Below are positions 52,712 through 63,670 of a stretch of DNA of 64,000 nucleotides, piece by piece. The stretch is from Candidatus Defluviibacterium haderslevense. GTDB taxonomy: Bacteria > Bacteroidota > Bacteroidia > Chitinophagales > Saprospiraceae. Position 1 is the first letter of the stretch; each line of letters begins with the position of its first letter. The notes under the pieces were generated by a model. It was not told the origin of the DNA. It saw nothing but the letters and a program-made list of their open reading frames with translations, and ran no database searches. The stretch lies in assembly GCA_016712225.1 (NCBI GenBank), contig JADJRL010000003.1:1935501-1999500 (forward strand), written 5' to 3'. The position numbers and the translations under genes were made by a program.

Positions 52712-55012
52712 ATGTCACACAAACCTATTTTCTGCCTATTGCTAATATTGTGGCTTTTTCTTGAGCCATCCATTTTGATTTTTGGTCAGTCCAATGAAGG
52801 CACAGAATTTTGGTTTAGTTTTCTTGAACATCGGGACAGAGGCAATAATAGAATGTGCATGATCAGTTCTAAATACAATACTTCAGGTTATATTGAGCTT
52901 CCTTCGATAGGTTGGAGAGAGTCATTTAATATTTTGGCCAATACCGTATACACCGTTAGAGTTCCAAAAGAATCAGAAATGATAGGTTCTGAAATTATTT
53001 CTACTACGGGAGTAAAGGTAGTAACTGATCTCCCAAGTTCTGTTTACATCCATCAATTTAATGAATATAGATCCGATGCAGCTTTAGTTTTACCCATTAA
53101 TTCTTTAGGCAATCAATATTATGCCATTACTTATAAAGGCTATGAAAATGCAGATGATCATTACCCTTCCGAATTTGCCATAGTAGCAATTGAAAATAAT
53201 ACTTCTATTGAAGTTCGGGTAGCTTGTAATACTAAAAGTGGTAGGTTAAAAGGAGACTTATTACAAATTGTGCTTAACGAAGGTCAAAGTTATCAGATCC
53301 AGGCAGCCCGAGTTACTGATGATCTTACAGGATCTTATTTAAAATCAAATAAAAAAATCGCAGTATTTAGTGGAAATAGATGGACTCAAATTCCTAATGG
53401 ATGTGGGAACAGAGATAACACCTTAGAGCAAATGTATCCTATAGAGGTATGGGGTAAGGAATTTGTTACTGTTCCAGCGAAGAACGTCACACAAGATATT
53501 TTTAGAGTTATTGCCTCAGAAGATAATACGGATATAACTATAAATGTAAATTCAGGCACCCCTATTTTACCATTCAAACTTATGAAAGGAGAATGGAGAG
53601 AGTTTAGCTTAAATGCAGTAGCATCTTATATTCAAGCTACAAATCCAATACAGATAGCACAATTTTTAGTTGGTGGAGAATGCAACGGGCATAATCAAAT
53701 TGGAGACCCTTCAATGGTGCTCTTAAATAGCCTTGAACAATATAGAGATACAGTCACAATTTTTAATTCTACTTTTCAAAATATAACAGAGAACTATATT
53801 AATATAATCACACAAACTAAAGACACTTCGGATCTTTTAGTAGATAATCTTACGATCAGCCAATTGGGTTATCAATTTCAAACTATAGGGCCAAATAATG
53901 AATTTTCTTATGTCCAGTTAGATGTTTGGTCCGGTCCCCATACTTTAATTTCAAATGGTTGCGGCTTAATTGCAATTGCCTATGGATATGGATTTGCAGA
54001 ATCTTATGCTTATGGTGGTGGGGCAAATTTTAGACCCATCAATGCCTTACAATTGCCAGATGGTGCGTGTCTCGGAGATACAATGATATTTAAAACGGGA
54101 TTACCAGAAAAACGGTATGAGCTTATGTGGAATTTAGGAGATGGGACTCAATCCAATTTGTATGAATTGAAACATAAATATCTACAACAAGGAAGTTATA
54201 ATGTTGAATTGATAATTCATGATTTGTGTCGTAATAAAATAGATACGCTAAGAAAATTAATATTAGTCTCACTCAGAAGAGGTTTAGTAGCTATTGGAGA
54301 TGGCTCTTTTTGTGAAAATGACAGTGCTTTGTTATTAGCGAATGATATCCCGGGTTGTATATATCAGTGGATTGGTCCAAATCAATTTAAATCTAATGAA
54401 CAGAACCCGATTCTAAAACAATTGAAAACGGAAGATTCCGGTACTTATACTGTTTCAAGTAATTATTTTGGTTGTCTGAGTTATCCTGAAGATATTGAAC
54501 TAACCATTCATAAAAATCCAATACCTTTATTGGGAGAAGATACGTTCTTTTGCTTTGATAAGGGCCAAATGATTATTTCGACAGAACAATTTGATACCTA
54601 TTTGTGGCAAGATGGTTCTCAAGTGAGTACCTTTAAAGTACAGCGTGAAGGAATTTACTCAGTACAAGTAGGTAATTCATTCGGTTGTTTGGGTTCAGAT
54701 ACCATAGTCATTGAAGATAAATGTCCGCTTTCTTTTTTTATTCCAAACGTCTTTTCACCAAATGGTGATCAAATAAATGATTATTTTGTTCCTAAGGTCT
54801 ACTATGGTGAAATTGGTTTATTAGAAATTTATGACCGTTGGGGATCTCAATTATTCAAAAGTTCCAATTATTCTGAAGGTTGGGATGGAAGTTATAATGG
54901 TAAAAATGTAAATCCGGGTGTTTATATTTATGTATTAACAATTAAGGGTTATAATGAAAAGGGTGAACTAATTAACAAAGTGATAAGCGGAGATCTGACT
55001 TTATTAAGGTAA
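52712..55012 (+). CDS. Surface protein with IgGFc-binding-like and PKD domains, T9SS type B
   Basis: 766 residues. A signal peptide (LLLILWLFLEPSILIFGQ) precedes an IgGFc-binding-like region (GTEFWFSFLEHRDRGNNR ... VYIHQFNEY ... DAALVLPINSLG, about 30-420). Then come PKD (MWNLGDGTQSN, about 471-481), immunoglobulin-like segments, and a type B sorting domain (IPNVFSPNGDQIND ... YDRWGSQLF ... GWDGSYNGK ... GDLTLLR). It is exported by the T9SS. Confidence 0.9.
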   Translation: MSHKPIFCLLLILWLFLEPSILIFGQSNEGTEFWFSFLEHRDRGNNRMCMISSKYNTSGYIELPSIGWRESFNILANTVYTVRVPKESEMIGSEIISTTGVKVVTDLPSSVYIHQFNEYRSDAALVLPINSLGNQYYAITYKGYENADDHYPSEFAIVAIENNTSIEVRVACNTKSGRLKGDLLQIVLNEGQSYQIQAARVTDDLTGSYLKSNKKIAVFSGNRWTQIPNGCGNRDNTLEQMYPIEVWGKEFVTVPAKNVTQDIFRVIASEDNTDITINVNSGTPILPFKLMKGEWREFSLNAVASYIQATNPIQIAQFLVGGECNGHNQIGDPSMVLLNSLEQYRDTVTIFNSTFQNITENYINIITQTKDTSDLLVDNLTISQLGYQFQTIGPNNEFSYVQLDVWSGPHTLISNGCGLIAIAYGYGFAESYAYGGGANFRPINALQLPDGACLGDTMIFKTGLPEKRYELMWNLGDGTQSNLYELKHKYLQQGSYNVELIIHDLCRNKIDTLRKLILVSLRRGLVAIGDGSFCENDSALLLANDIPGCIYQWIGPNQFKSNEQNPILKQLKTEDSGTYTVSSNYFGCLSYPEDIELTIHKNPIPLLGEDTFFCFDKGQMIISTEQFDTYLWQDGSQVSTFKVQREGIYSVQVGNSFGCLGSDTIVIEDKCPLSFFIPNVFSPNGDQINDYFVPKVYYGEIGLLEIYDRWGSQLFKSSNYSEGWDGSYNGKNVNPGVYIYVLTIKGYNEKGELINKVISGDLTLLR

Positions 55013-55286
55013 GTTTTAAATTTAAGGAATAACTCTGTTTTTGACCATAATGCAATAACAAATAGAGTCAAAATAGAAAGACAAACGCAACCTAAACAAA
55101 AAACCTTCGTTCGAAACTAAAAACTCAATAGAAATAGTATAAATACTACTATTTATAAGCATTTTTTGTGATTCTCTTTGAAAATCACGAATAAAGCTGT
55201 TAGCTTTGCAGAACTTTTCGAAAATACGATTCAAATCGATATTTTTAAGTATAAATTTTTGATTATCAATATATTAAGTTTTTAAA

Positions 55287-57410
55287 ATGGGATTAATTAC
55301 GAGTATTAGAAAGCGACTTTGGGTCGTAACCATATTAATGGCCTTGGCTTTATTAGGGTTTATTGTTATGGATATGTCGTCAGGACGATCTTCTTGGTTT
55401 TTCAATAATCCTGATTCGGTTGGAAAAATTGCAGGTGAAAGCATCAGTTGGAAGGATTTTCAAAAAACAGAAAGCGTTTTATATAAAAACGCAGATGTAG
55501 ACATTTATGGTCGTAAAGAATATCTCTGGAATCAATTTTTAGAGAAAGGGGTATTAAAAGAGGAAGCCAAACACATTGGATTTGGAGTTAGTGAATCTGA
55601 GTTAACCGAACTTGAATTTGGTAATAATTTATCTCCTATAATAGAGCGAAATTTTAGAGACCCCAATACAGGTCAAATTCTTAGAGAGCAATTAAATCAA
55701 TTTAAGGATGGATATGATGCTTTACCTCAAGAGGCTAAAGACTTTTGGCAAGTTCAACAAAAGGAAATTATAAAGGAGCGCCAATTCAAAAAGCTCGAGA
55801 ATATTATTAAAAATTCTCTTTATATGCCAGATTTTATGTTAGCCAGACAACATGAAGAAAGTAATACAAAGATTACTTTGATTTCAAGTATGATAAGCTA
55901 TGATCAGGTTAATGAAAAAGAGGTTACTATTACGGATGAAGATGTCCAAAAATTTGTGTCCAAAAATCCAAATAAATATAAGAGTGAATTTGATACCAGA
56001 AATATTAAATACAGTATTATTGATATTTTTCCAACCCAAGAAGACTCATCTAACATTAGAAAAATATTAGAAGATAAAGTTGAGGCTTTTAAATTAGCAA
56101 CAAAAGATTCCATTTATGTGGTTTCCAATCTTGGAAAATGGGACGAAGCATACAAAACTAAATCAGAAATAAAAGGAGTATTAAACGATTCATCATTTTC
56201 AATATTCGATCTCAATGTTGGAGATGTATATGGACCTTATGTTGAAGAAGGCGAATATCGTTTAGCTAAAGTCTTAGGTAAAAAAGTAATTCCAGATTCA
56301 GTAAAATCAAGACACATCCTTCGTCAAGTTAAATCCCGTGAAGAATATATAGCGGCTTCAAAATTATTAGATAGTTTAAAAACTTTAATCGAGACTGGTA
56401 AAGGTAAATTTGATTCTTTAGCAATGCAGTTCAGTCAAGATGGTGGTTCTAGTATAAAAGGTGGAGACATGGGTTATTACCCTAAAGGTGCTATGGTTCA
56501 ACAGTTTAATGACATTACTTTTTATAAAGGAGAAAAAGGAAAACTATATATAATTGCGACCCAATTTGGTTTACACTTAGTTCAAATTACAGATCAGAAA
56601 TTCATAAAAAATGAAATGGGTGTGCACCTGGGTATAATTTCAGAAACTATCGCTCCAGGTGATGATATCACGGATAGTAAATTGGAAGAAGCCCAAAAAT
56701 TGATTGAGGAAAATAGTAATCTTGTTAATCTGGAAAAAGTGATCAATGAAGGTGGAAAATATAAATTAGAAACCGCAGCTAATATATTAGAGAATGGTTA
56801 TCAAATTAAAAATTTTGGTGAAAACTCATCCAGCGCAGCAAGAGATATTATCAAATGGGCTTTTAATAAGGAAACCAAACCAGGTGATGTTTCTTTAGAA
56901 GTTTATTCATTGCAGGATCCTATCAAAAAGTTTACCAATAGATATATAATTGCTGGGTTATCGAGCATTAATGAAAAAGGCATTCCAAAAGGAGAAGCTC
57001 TTTTAGATTTAGTTCGTGAAGATGTAATGAAGGATGTAAAATTCAATAAAATAGTAGCAGCTATTGGAACAGTTAATGATTTGACCACTCAATATGGTTC
57101 CTATACAGCAGTCATTGATACGACTAAAGAGACCACAACAAATTCTGGACAATTAAAAACCGGCTATGAATATGATTTAATATCACAAGTAGCTATTTCA
57201 GAACCAAACACTTTTGTTGGTCCAATCCGTGGCGAGAGTGGGGTTTATTTTGCTAAATTACTTGAGAAAAAAGATCCAGGTAAACAAAACAATGTAGCCA
57301 TGTTTAGACAGTTTTATAAACACCCGGCGGTAAATACTGCAATGACTTATTTAATGGCTGCTTTAAAGAAAAATTATGGAGTTGTAGATCACCGATCTAA
57401 ATTCTTCTAA
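55287..57410 (+). CDS. PpiD-like membrane-anchored peptidyl-prolyl isomerase
   Basis: 707 residues. One N-terminal membrane anchor (LWVVTILMALALLGFIVMDM, about 11-30) is followed by a SurA-like helical chaperone region (about 50-200) and a parvulin domain (about 340-440: RHILRQVKS ... FDSLAMQFSQDGGSSIKGGD). It acts on the periplasmic side of the inner membrane as a folding factor for exported proteins. It has its own terminator at 57440. Confidence 0.92.
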   Translation: MGLITSIRKRLWVVTILMALALLGFIVMDMSSGRSSWFFNNPDSVGKIAGESISWKDFQKTESVLYKNADVDIYGRKEYLWNQFLEKGVLKEEAKHIGFGVSESELTELEFGNNLSPIIERNFRDPNTGQILREQLNQFKDGYDALPQEAKDFWQVQQKEIIKERQFKKLENIIKNSLYMPDFMLARQHEESNTKITLISSMISYDQVNEKEVTITDEDVQKFVSKNPNKYKSEFDTRNIKYSIIDIFPTQEDSSNIRKILEDKVEAFKLATKDSIYVVSNLGKWDEAYKTKSEIKGVLNDSSFSIFDLNVGDVYGPYVEEGEYRLAKVLGKKVIPDSVKSRHILRQVKSREEYIAASKLLDSLKTLIETGKGKFDSLAMQFSQDGGSSIKGGDMGYYPKGAMVQQFNDITFYKGEKGKLYIIATQFGLHLVQITDQKFIKNEMGVHLGIISETIAPGDDITDSKLEEAQKLIEENSNLVNLEKVINEGGKYKLETAANILENGYQIKNFGENSSSAARDIIKWAFNKETKPGDVSLEVYSLQDPIKKFTNRYIIAGLSSINEKGIPKGEALLDLVREDVMKDVKFNKIVAAIGTVNDLTTQYGSYTAVIDTTKETTTNSGQLKTGYEYDLISQVAISEPNTFVGPIRGESGVYFAKLLEKKDPGKQNNVAMFRQFYKHPAVNTAMTYLMAALKKNYGVVDHRSKFF

Positions 57411-57439
57411 TAGAAAAATAGAATATTTAAATCTTACAG

Positions 57440-57470
57440 AGCCTACTCTTTCAAAGGGTAGGCTTTTTTT
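57440..57470 (+). terminator. Intrinsic terminator after the PpiD-like gene
   Basis: agcctac/gtaggct stem (57440-57446 with 57458-57464) and a T7 tract, 30 bp past the stop. Confidence 0.9.
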
Positions 57471-57518
57471 ATTGAACTCAATAAAATGAAAATGCTATTT
57501 TTACGTTAAACGTTTATT

Positions 57519-58133
57519 ATGTTTTTTACAATTGATAAACACATTTTATTTAATATACTCCTTTTACTAGTCTCATTATCATGTAAAAATGATAAGATCA
57601 TCGAGATTCGAAGTGCAAATGGTCTTTTAACTACAAGAATTACAGTTAATGGAGATACTTTAATGGGCAAAAATGGCTTATATGAATATTTTGATACCTT
57701 AGGTAACCTTATAGAAAGTAAAATGTACCATGATAACAAATTGGATGGTACTCGAAAAATTTATGAAAAAGGTGCTTTGTATAGTATTGAACAATATGTC
57801 AATGATGAATTCCACGGTACTTATCAGGTTTTTTATCCAAATGGCCAATTAAAATTAGAGGGTAATTATGTGCATAATGTCCTTACTGGCACACTTAAAA
57901 CATATTATGAAAATCAGCAAATAAAGGAAATTGTTGAAATGGCAAACAATGAAGAAAATGGACCTTTCGTTGAATTTCATATTTCTGGAACTAAAAAAGC
58001 TGAAGGAACATATTTAAATGGACCAAATGAACATGGGTTGCTTCAATTATTTGATTCCACTGGTGTTTTGATTCGTAAAATGAACTGTGATCATGGAATT
58101 TGTAATACCATTTGGAAAAGGGATTCAATTTAA
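57519..58133 (+). CDS. MORN-repeat lipoprotein
   Basis: 204 residues. The signal ends in a lipobox-like LVSLSC (Cys22). The rest is repeated MORN-type units (GLYEYFDTLGNLIE, GTRKIYEKGALY, GTYQVFYPNGQLKLEGNY, GTLKTYYENQQIKE, GPFVEFHISGTKKAEGTY), five or six of ~23 residues. This is the YwqK-like family; function not known. It is followed 11 bp later by porQ. Confidence 0.9.
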   Translation: MFFTIDKHILFNILLLLVSLSCKNDKIIEIRSANGLLTTRITVNGDTLMGKNGLYEYFDTLGNLIESKMYHDNKLDGTRKIYEKGALYSIEQYVNDEFHGTYQVFYPNGQLKLEGNYVHNVLTGTLKTYYENQQIKEIVEMANNEENGPFVEFHISGTKKAEGTYLNGPNEHGLLQLFDSTGVLIRKMNCDHGICNTIWKRDSI

Positions 58134-58144
58134 TTATTTAAAAC

Positions 58145-59248
58145 ATGCAACTACTTTTTAGAATGAGATTTATCAAATGGACACAAATGAAGATGGTTGC
58201 AATTAGCTTTGCTATTATTTTCCAAGTTATCAGCCACTCTTTGTATGGTCAAACGGGAGGTCAATCTAGCTTTTTATTTTTAAATTTATCACCTTCTGCT
58301 AGAAATACCGCTTTGGGATCTTATGCTATTAGCTGGCCGGGATCTGATCCAACTTCAGCATATTTAAATCCATCATTATTAAATGACAAAATGAACACGG
58401 CGATTAGTTTTAATCATCAGTTTTATTTTGATGGAATTGATGCTGGTCATGTTTCTTATTCTCAACTTATTAAAAAATGGAACATTAATGCTCAGGCTGG
58501 CATTCAATATATTTCCTCTGATAAAATAGTTGCTGCTGACGAAATTGGTAATATTTATGGGACTACGGATGCAAATGAACTGGACTTTTTTGTTGTTGGT
58601 TCTAGGAAATTTAATGACCGAATTACCCTTGGTGCAAGTTTACATTATATCAATAGTCATTTGGGTTTATTTTCATCTAATGCTTTAGCCACTTCTATTA
58701 GTGGTTTGTATTTCAATCCGGAAAAGAATTATGGTTTGAGTTTAGTTCTGAGAAATTTAGGTGTTGTTTTGGATGCCTATGATATAGAAAAAGAAAAATT
58801 GCCCTTCACTGTTGAACTTGGATTTTCAAAACGACTACTTCATTTACCTTTTATTTATTACATCACTGCTCATCATTTAGAGACAGGTAATGTGAGATAT
58901 GATGATCCAAATTTAAATAGTAATTCAGATATTTTTGGCAATGTCAAAGAGAAAAGTGCTTTTACTAAATGGACGAATAATGTATTGCGACACTTTTCAT
59001 TAGGTGGAGAAATGTTGTTAGGTAAAAAAGAACAGTTTAATTTAAGATTAGGGTATAATCATCTCAGAAAAAAAGATTTGAGTGTAGCTGACTATACAAC
59101 CTTTGGGGGTTTGTCATATGGCATAGGATTTAAAATATATAAGTTTAAAATTGATTATTCATATGCTAAATATCACATCGCAGGAGGGACTAATCAATTT
59201 AGCATAACAACTTCAATTAATTCTTTTCTAAAAAATACTAAATTATAA
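58145..59248 (+). CDS. porQ: Type IX secretion system protein PorQ
   Basis: 367 residues. Several in-frame ATGs exist; a signal peptide begins at the one giving MVAISFAIIFQVISHSLYGQ. GGQSSFLFLNLSPSARNTAL and GSDPTSAYLNPSLLND then a beta-barrel-like FadL-type region are those of PorQ, the outer-membrane anchor of the PorU attachment complex. It explains the T9SS sorting domains in the cargo proteins at 4617, 7836 and 52712. Confidence 0.92.
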   Translation: MQLLFRMRFIKWTQMKMVAISFAIIFQVISHSLYGQTGGQSSFLFLNLSPSARNTALGSYAISWPGSDPTSAYLNPSLLNDKMNTAISFNHQFYFDGIDAGHVSYSQLIKKWNINAQAGIQYISSDKIVAADEIGNIYGTTDANELDFFVVGSRKFNDRITLGASLHYINSHLGLFSSNALATSISGLYFNPEKNYGLSLVLRNLGVVLDAYDIEKEKLPFTVELGFSKRLLHLPFIYYITAHHLETGNVRYDDPNLNSNSDIFGNVKEKSAFTKWTNNVLRHFSLGGEMLLGKKEQFNLRLGYNHLRKKDLSVADYTTFGGLSYGIGFKIYKFKIDYSYAKYHIAGGTNQFSITTSINSFLKNTKL

Positions 59249-59272
59249 TCGGTATAAATAATTAAAAAAAAA

Positions 59273-61069
59273 TTATAACGGTTTGCATTTTTCTTCCAGC
59301 CAATTTCTTTCTTCTGTATTAAGCCAAGGACTAAGATCATTGAATACTTTAGCATGGTAAGTATTAAGCCATTGTAATGATACTTTATCAAGCATTGGCA
59401 GATGTATCATGTTTACATCGATGGGAAATAAACTTACAGATTCGAATTGTAAAAATTCACCATATTCATTCTTTGAATGAGGAATAGTCAAAACTAGGTT
59501 TTCTATTCGTATTCCATAAGAGCCTACTTGATAATACCCTGGTTCATTAGAGGTCAGCATGCCCGCTTTAAATGAAGCACTTCCTCTTTGGTTCCAAACG
59601 GATACAAAACCCTGCGGAGGTTCATGTACATTCATAAAGAAGCCTACACCGTGGCCCGTTCCATGATTGTAATTGAGACCTAATTGCCATAAATGTTGTC
59701 TGGCCAAAATATCAAATTGAATACCTTTGGTGTCAACTGGAAAAATTAATCGGGCCAAAGAAATATGACCCATTAAAACTGCAGTATTTTGAATTTTTAT
59801 TTCTTCATCAATAGGACCAAGTGCAATGGTACGTGTAATATCTGTAGTTCCATCAAGATATTGTCCACCTGAATCACATAATAAGACACCTTCTGATTTT
59901 ATTATTTCACAATTATCTTTTTCAGGTCGATAGTGAATAATCGATCCGTTTCCTTTGTATCCAATAATAGCATCAAAACTTTCATTAACATATCCTTCTT
60001 GTTCAGCACGAAATTCTTTTATTTTCATAGCAAATTGGTATTCCGTCGGGTAGTCTTGTTCTGCTAATTTAGCTTCCAACCATCTAAAAGATTTCACCAA
60101 TGCTACACCGTCTTTTTGCATTACACGCCGGATATGACTTATTTCAATTTCGTTTTTTATTGATTTAAATCGCATGATACAGCTTTCACTTGATATTAAT
60201 GAATCTTTAGCTAACATTAAGGTTAACTTAGCATTAAGTGTACTGTGGTCTATTAAGACCTTTTGTTTTAAATCAAGCTTAGTTATATAATCAACTATTT
60301 GTTTATAATCTTGAGTAAAAATACGATCTACTGAAAGTTGATTTTTTAACCAAGGTTCTAGTTTTTGCTCGTCAATAAACAAGATACTATCCTCTTTCTG
60401 AATAACTAAATAAGCCACAAAAACAGGATTACAATGAACATCATTTCCACGAAGGTTAAGAATGTAACCAATTTCATCTAGTGCAGAGACTATTGATATG
60501 TTGGCATTTAATCGGGCCATCTCTTTCCTAACTAAATCTATTTTTTCTTTTCTTGACTGTCCAGCATATTTAATGTCATGTTCATAAATCAGAGTTTTAG
60601 ATAATGGTGGTCTATCTGTCCAAATATCCATTAACAGATCTCCACAATCTTTAAATTTAATGCCTTTGGCAGATAACAATTTGTCAAACTGATGTATTTG
60701 GTTTAATGAAAAACACCAAAAATCAACCCCGACGGTCTGACCAGCCTTAAATTCATTGCAAATCCAGTCAATATATTCGGATTGGGTTTGGACTTGAAGT
60801 TTATGTAGCACAAATGATGTGTGAGCTAATTGAAGTTCGGCTTGTTGAAAATAACGTGAATCAGTCCATAGTCCAGCATGATCTTGGCTGATGATTACGG
60901 TTCCTGCAGAACCATCAAAACCGCTGATCCACTGGCGTCCAGCCCAAAAACTTGGAGGGTATTCACTTTGATGAGGGTCAGCAGTTCCTATAATATAGGC
61001 ATCGATGCCGTTGATTTTCATTTTAGACCTAATAGCCTCTAGTTTTGAGTTTATGTCCATTATCTGCAA
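59273..61069 (-). CDS. pepP: Xaa-Pro aminopeptidase (aminopeptidase P, M24B)
   Basis: 598 residues; a start at MDINSKLEAIRSKM (61060) is also possible. N-terminal creatinase-type domains are followed by the M24 pita-bread domain with metal ligands: Asp in LLCDSGGQYLDGTTDITRT, His in GTGHGVGFFMNVHEPP, Glu in SNEPGYY and in IRIENLV. It removes the N-terminal residue next to proline. The long form resembles eukaryotic cytosolic APP1. Confidence 0.94.
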   Translation of the reverse strand: MQIMDINSKLEAIRSKMKINGIDAYIIGTADPHQSEYPPSFWAGRQWISGFDGSAGTVIISQDHAGLWTDSRYFQQAELQLAHTSFVLHKLQVQTQSEYIDWICNEFKAGQTVGVDFWCFSLNQIHQFDKLLSAKGIKFKDCGDLLMDIWTDRPPLSKTLIYEHDIKYAGQSRKEKIDLVRKEMARLNANISIVSALDEIGYILNLRGNDVHCNPVFVAYLVIQKEDSILFIDEQKLEPWLKNQLSVDRIFTQDYKQIVDYITKLDLKQKVLIDHSTLNAKLTLMLAKDSLISSESCIMRFKSIKNEIEISHIRRVMQKDGVALVKSFRWLEAKLAEQDYPTEYQFAMKIKEFRAEQEGYVNESFDAIIGYKGNGSIIHYRPEKDNCEIIKSEGVLLCDSGGQYLDGTTDITRTIALGPIDEEIKIQNTAVLMGHISLARLIFPVDTKGIQFDILARQHLWQLGLNYNHGTGHGVGFFMNVHEPPQGFVSVWNQRGSASFKAGMLTSNEPGYYQVGSYGIRIENLVLTIPHSKNEYGEFLQFESVSLFPIDVNMIHLPMLDKVSLQWLNTYHAKVFNDLSPWLNTEERNWLEEKCKPL

Positions 61070-61110
61070 TTTATATATTAAATAATTTTATAATATGAAA
61101 AAAGAATAGT

Positions 61111-61118
61111 TATATTTG
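61111..61118 (+). promoter_or_regulatory. Promoter -7 box upstream of rpoN
   Basis: TATATTTG is an exact TAnnTTTG in the divergent intergenic, 83 bp before the rpoN ATG. No TTTG is visible 19-21 bp upstream. Confidence 0.4.
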
Positions 61119-61200
61119 CCCTGCAATACTACGAATAAGGATTGAAGATCCAAAAACCAATTATTGTAATATTTTGTTTCATTAGTGTAGATTTATAAAC

Positions 61201-62757
61201 ATGTTAAAACAACATTTAAGCCAAAAGTTATTACAGAAGCTATCTCCCCAACAAATTCAGTTAATGAAATTGCTTCAAATCCCTACTGCTATTCTGGATC
61301 AGCGTATTCAGGAAGAACTGGAGCAAAATCCTGCCTTAGAAGAGGGTAACGAATCTGAAGAAGAAGTTTTTGACAAACTGGACATAGAAGATGATTCTGA
61401 AGCTAATGATGATTATATTGGAGATGAATCAGATTATGATGCAAAGGATCAAAACGAAGATAAGCTCAATAATGAATTTGATGATTACCTGAATAACTAT
61501 ATGGATGACGATACAGCATCATATAAGTATAAATCCGATGATTATAGTGGAGAACAAGACGAGCATAAAAGTTTACCTTTTGCGGTTGAGAATACATTTC
61601 ATGATCACCTGGAACGGCAAATAGGCTTATTAAATTTGAAAGATGAAAAACAATATAAAATAGCCCTTCAAATTATCGGAAGTATTGACGATGATGGTTA
61701 TTTAAGGCGTGAATGTGTCTCCATTATAGACGATTTAATTTTTTCTCAAAATATTGATACGAACGAAAAAGAAATATTATCCATTTTATACAAAATTCAA
61801 TCTTTCGACCCACCAGGTGTTGGGGCGCGAAATTTACAAGAATGTTTATTGCTGCAAATAAAATTTAAACTGAAAAATGAACAGCGAAAATCTAAAATTA
61901 AAATCTTAAAATTAGCCGAAAATTTACTGGATAAGTATTTTGAAGAGTTTACAAAAAAGCATTACCCAAAATTACAGCGGGCATTAGGGTTGTCTGAGGC
62001 ACAACTTAAAGTAGCAATGGATGAAATTTTAAAATTGAATCCAAAACCATCTTCAGGTTATGTCGATCCACTAGCTTATAATTCTGTTGCAGGTCATTAT
62101 ATTATACCAGATTTTACAGTTACCAATAGAGATGGAGAATTGGAGCTTTCATTAAACTCCAAGAATGCACCTGATTTAAGAATTAATGATCAATATCTTG
62201 ATATGTTGAGAACATATAAGGATAATAAAAAAGTTGGAACTAATGGTAAGAAGGAGAAAGAAACGGTCATGTTTATTAAGCAGAAAATAGAAAGTGCCAA
62301 ATGGTTTATTGATGCTATCAGACAACGTCAAGATACTTTATTTCGTACCATGTATGCAATCATGCAGTTTCAGCGGGAATATTTTTTGACTGGAGATCAG
62401 AAAAAAATAAAGCCCATGATATTAAAAGATCTTGCCGATATTACCAGTCTGGATATTTCTACAGTGTCGAGAGTTGCAAATAGCAAATTTGTTCAAACAG
62501 AATTTGGAAATAAGCGGTTAAAGGATTTCTTTTCTGAATCTATGCAAACCGAAGAAGGTGATGAAGTATCTACACTAGAAGTTAAAAAAATTCTTTCTGA
62601 AATGATAACGGGCGAAAGTAAACGCAAGCCCTATAGTGATGAAAAATTAAAAGAAATGTTGCTTAGGAAGGGTTATAATATTGCCAGACGTACTATAGCA
62701 AAATATCGAGAACAACTCAACATTCCTGTTGCGAGATTAAGAAGAGAATTAGTATAG
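61201..62757 (+). CDS. rpoN: RNA polymerase sigma-54 factor RpoN
   Basis: 518 residues. Region I is at the start (LSQKLLQKLSPQQIQLMKLL, LEQNPALEE), a long acidic region II (about 45-125) is followed by the core-binding domain, and the C-terminus has the helix-turn-helix (LADITSLDISTVSRVANSK) and the RpoN box (ARRTIAKYREQL). It needs an AAA+ activator, none of which is in the window. Confidence 0.97.
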   Translation: MLKQHLSQKLLQKLSPQQIQLMKLLQIPTAILDQRIQEELEQNPALEEGNESEEEVFDKLDIEDDSEANDDYIGDESDYDAKDQNEDKLNNEFDDYLNNYMDDDTASYKYKSDDYSGEQDEHKSLPFAVENTFHDHLERQIGLLNLKDEKQYKIALQIIGSIDDDGYLRRECVSIIDDLIFSQNIDTNEKEILSILYKIQSFDPPGVGARNLQECLLLQIKFKLKNEQRKSKIKILKLAENLLDKYFEEFTKKHYPKLQRALGLSEAQLKVAMDEILKLNPKPSSGYVDPLAYNSVAGHYIIPDFTVTNRDGELELSLNSKNAPDLRINDQYLDMLRTYKDNKKVGTNGKKEKETVMFIKQKIESAKWFIDAIRQRQDTLFRTMYAIMQFQREYFLTGDQKKIKPMILKDLADITSLDISTVSRVANSKFVQTEFGNKRLKDFFSESMQTEEGDEVSTLEVKKILSEMITGESKRKPYSDEKLKEMLLRKGYNIARRTIAKYREQLNIPVARLRRELV

Positions 62758-62944
62758 CGTTTATTGAATTTTATTATTTACTATTTCTTTTAAACATTAG
62801 AATTAAAAGATACTATTAATTGAATAAGGTAATTCGAATGATTATTGAGTTCTTAACTCTCTTTACATGGAATACAAAAAACAAGATTCCTTTATGTTTT
62901 AGGATGTTTTAAAAAGAACAATCCATAAAACTATTGAATTGAAA

Positions 62945-63661
62945 TTATAATCCCATAGCAATAGTAGCCATGCGAATCGTGGCAGGTTTAGCTTTTAATA
63001 ATTCCAATGCACATGATTCAAGAGTAGCGCCTGTAGTTAATACATCATCTACAATTAAAATGTTTTTTTGATGAATGTCAGTTAAATTCAAAATATGAAA
63101 TACGCCTTCCATATTGTTGATCCGATCTATCCTGCTTTTATCTGTTTGAGTTAGTGTATTTATTTTTCGCATTATTATTTGATCTGAAATACTACAATGT
63201 AATGCTTCAGCGATACCTTTTGCAATAAGGCTGCATTGATTATATCCTCTTTGAGCCTGCCTTTTTTTATGAAGTGGAACAGGAATAATAACATCGATGT
63301 TTTGATAATATGGACTTTCACTTAAAATCATTCCATAATATTGGCCAAACTTGTAAGCTAAATCTTCTCTATTCCTATACTTAATTTGTTCTAAGATATC
63401 ATGAACCAAACCACCTCGAACATAATAATATAAACTAGCACCTGTGTATAAATTAATTCTCCCATTAAAATGTTCAGTAAATGGATTGATGAGATGTGCA
63501 TAATGATTGGTAGGACTAATTTTTGATTGACAGGATAAACAGAATAAATCTTTTTGATTGTTACATCTCCTTTCACAACCCATGCATAAATTAGGGTAGA
63601 TCAAATCTAACACAGATTCAATCCCATATTGCATCAATTGTTTAATTTTCTGGATGTCCAT
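62945..63661 (-). CDS. comF: ComF family phosphoribosyltransferase-like protein
   Basis: 238 residues. A C4 zinc motif (CMGCERRCNNQKDLFCLSC, about 27-45) is followed by a PRTase domain with VIIPVPLHKKRQAQRGYNQ and ILIVDDVLTTGATLESC (the PRPP loop). The family is linked to DNA uptake, and in many non-competent species its role is unclear. Confidence 0.95.
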   Translation of the reverse strand: MDIQKIKQLMQYGIESVLDLIYPNLCMGCERRCNNQKDLFCLSCQSKISPTNHYAHLINPFTEHFNGRINLYTGASLYYYVRGGLVHDILEQIKYRNREDLAYKFGQYYGMILSESPYYQNIDVIIPVPLHKKRQAQRGYNQCSLIAKGIAEALHCSISDQIIMRKINTLTQTDKSRIDRINNMEGVFHILNLTDIHQKNILIVDDVLTTGATLESCALELLKAKPATIRMATIAMGL

Positions 63662-63670
63662 TTAATACAA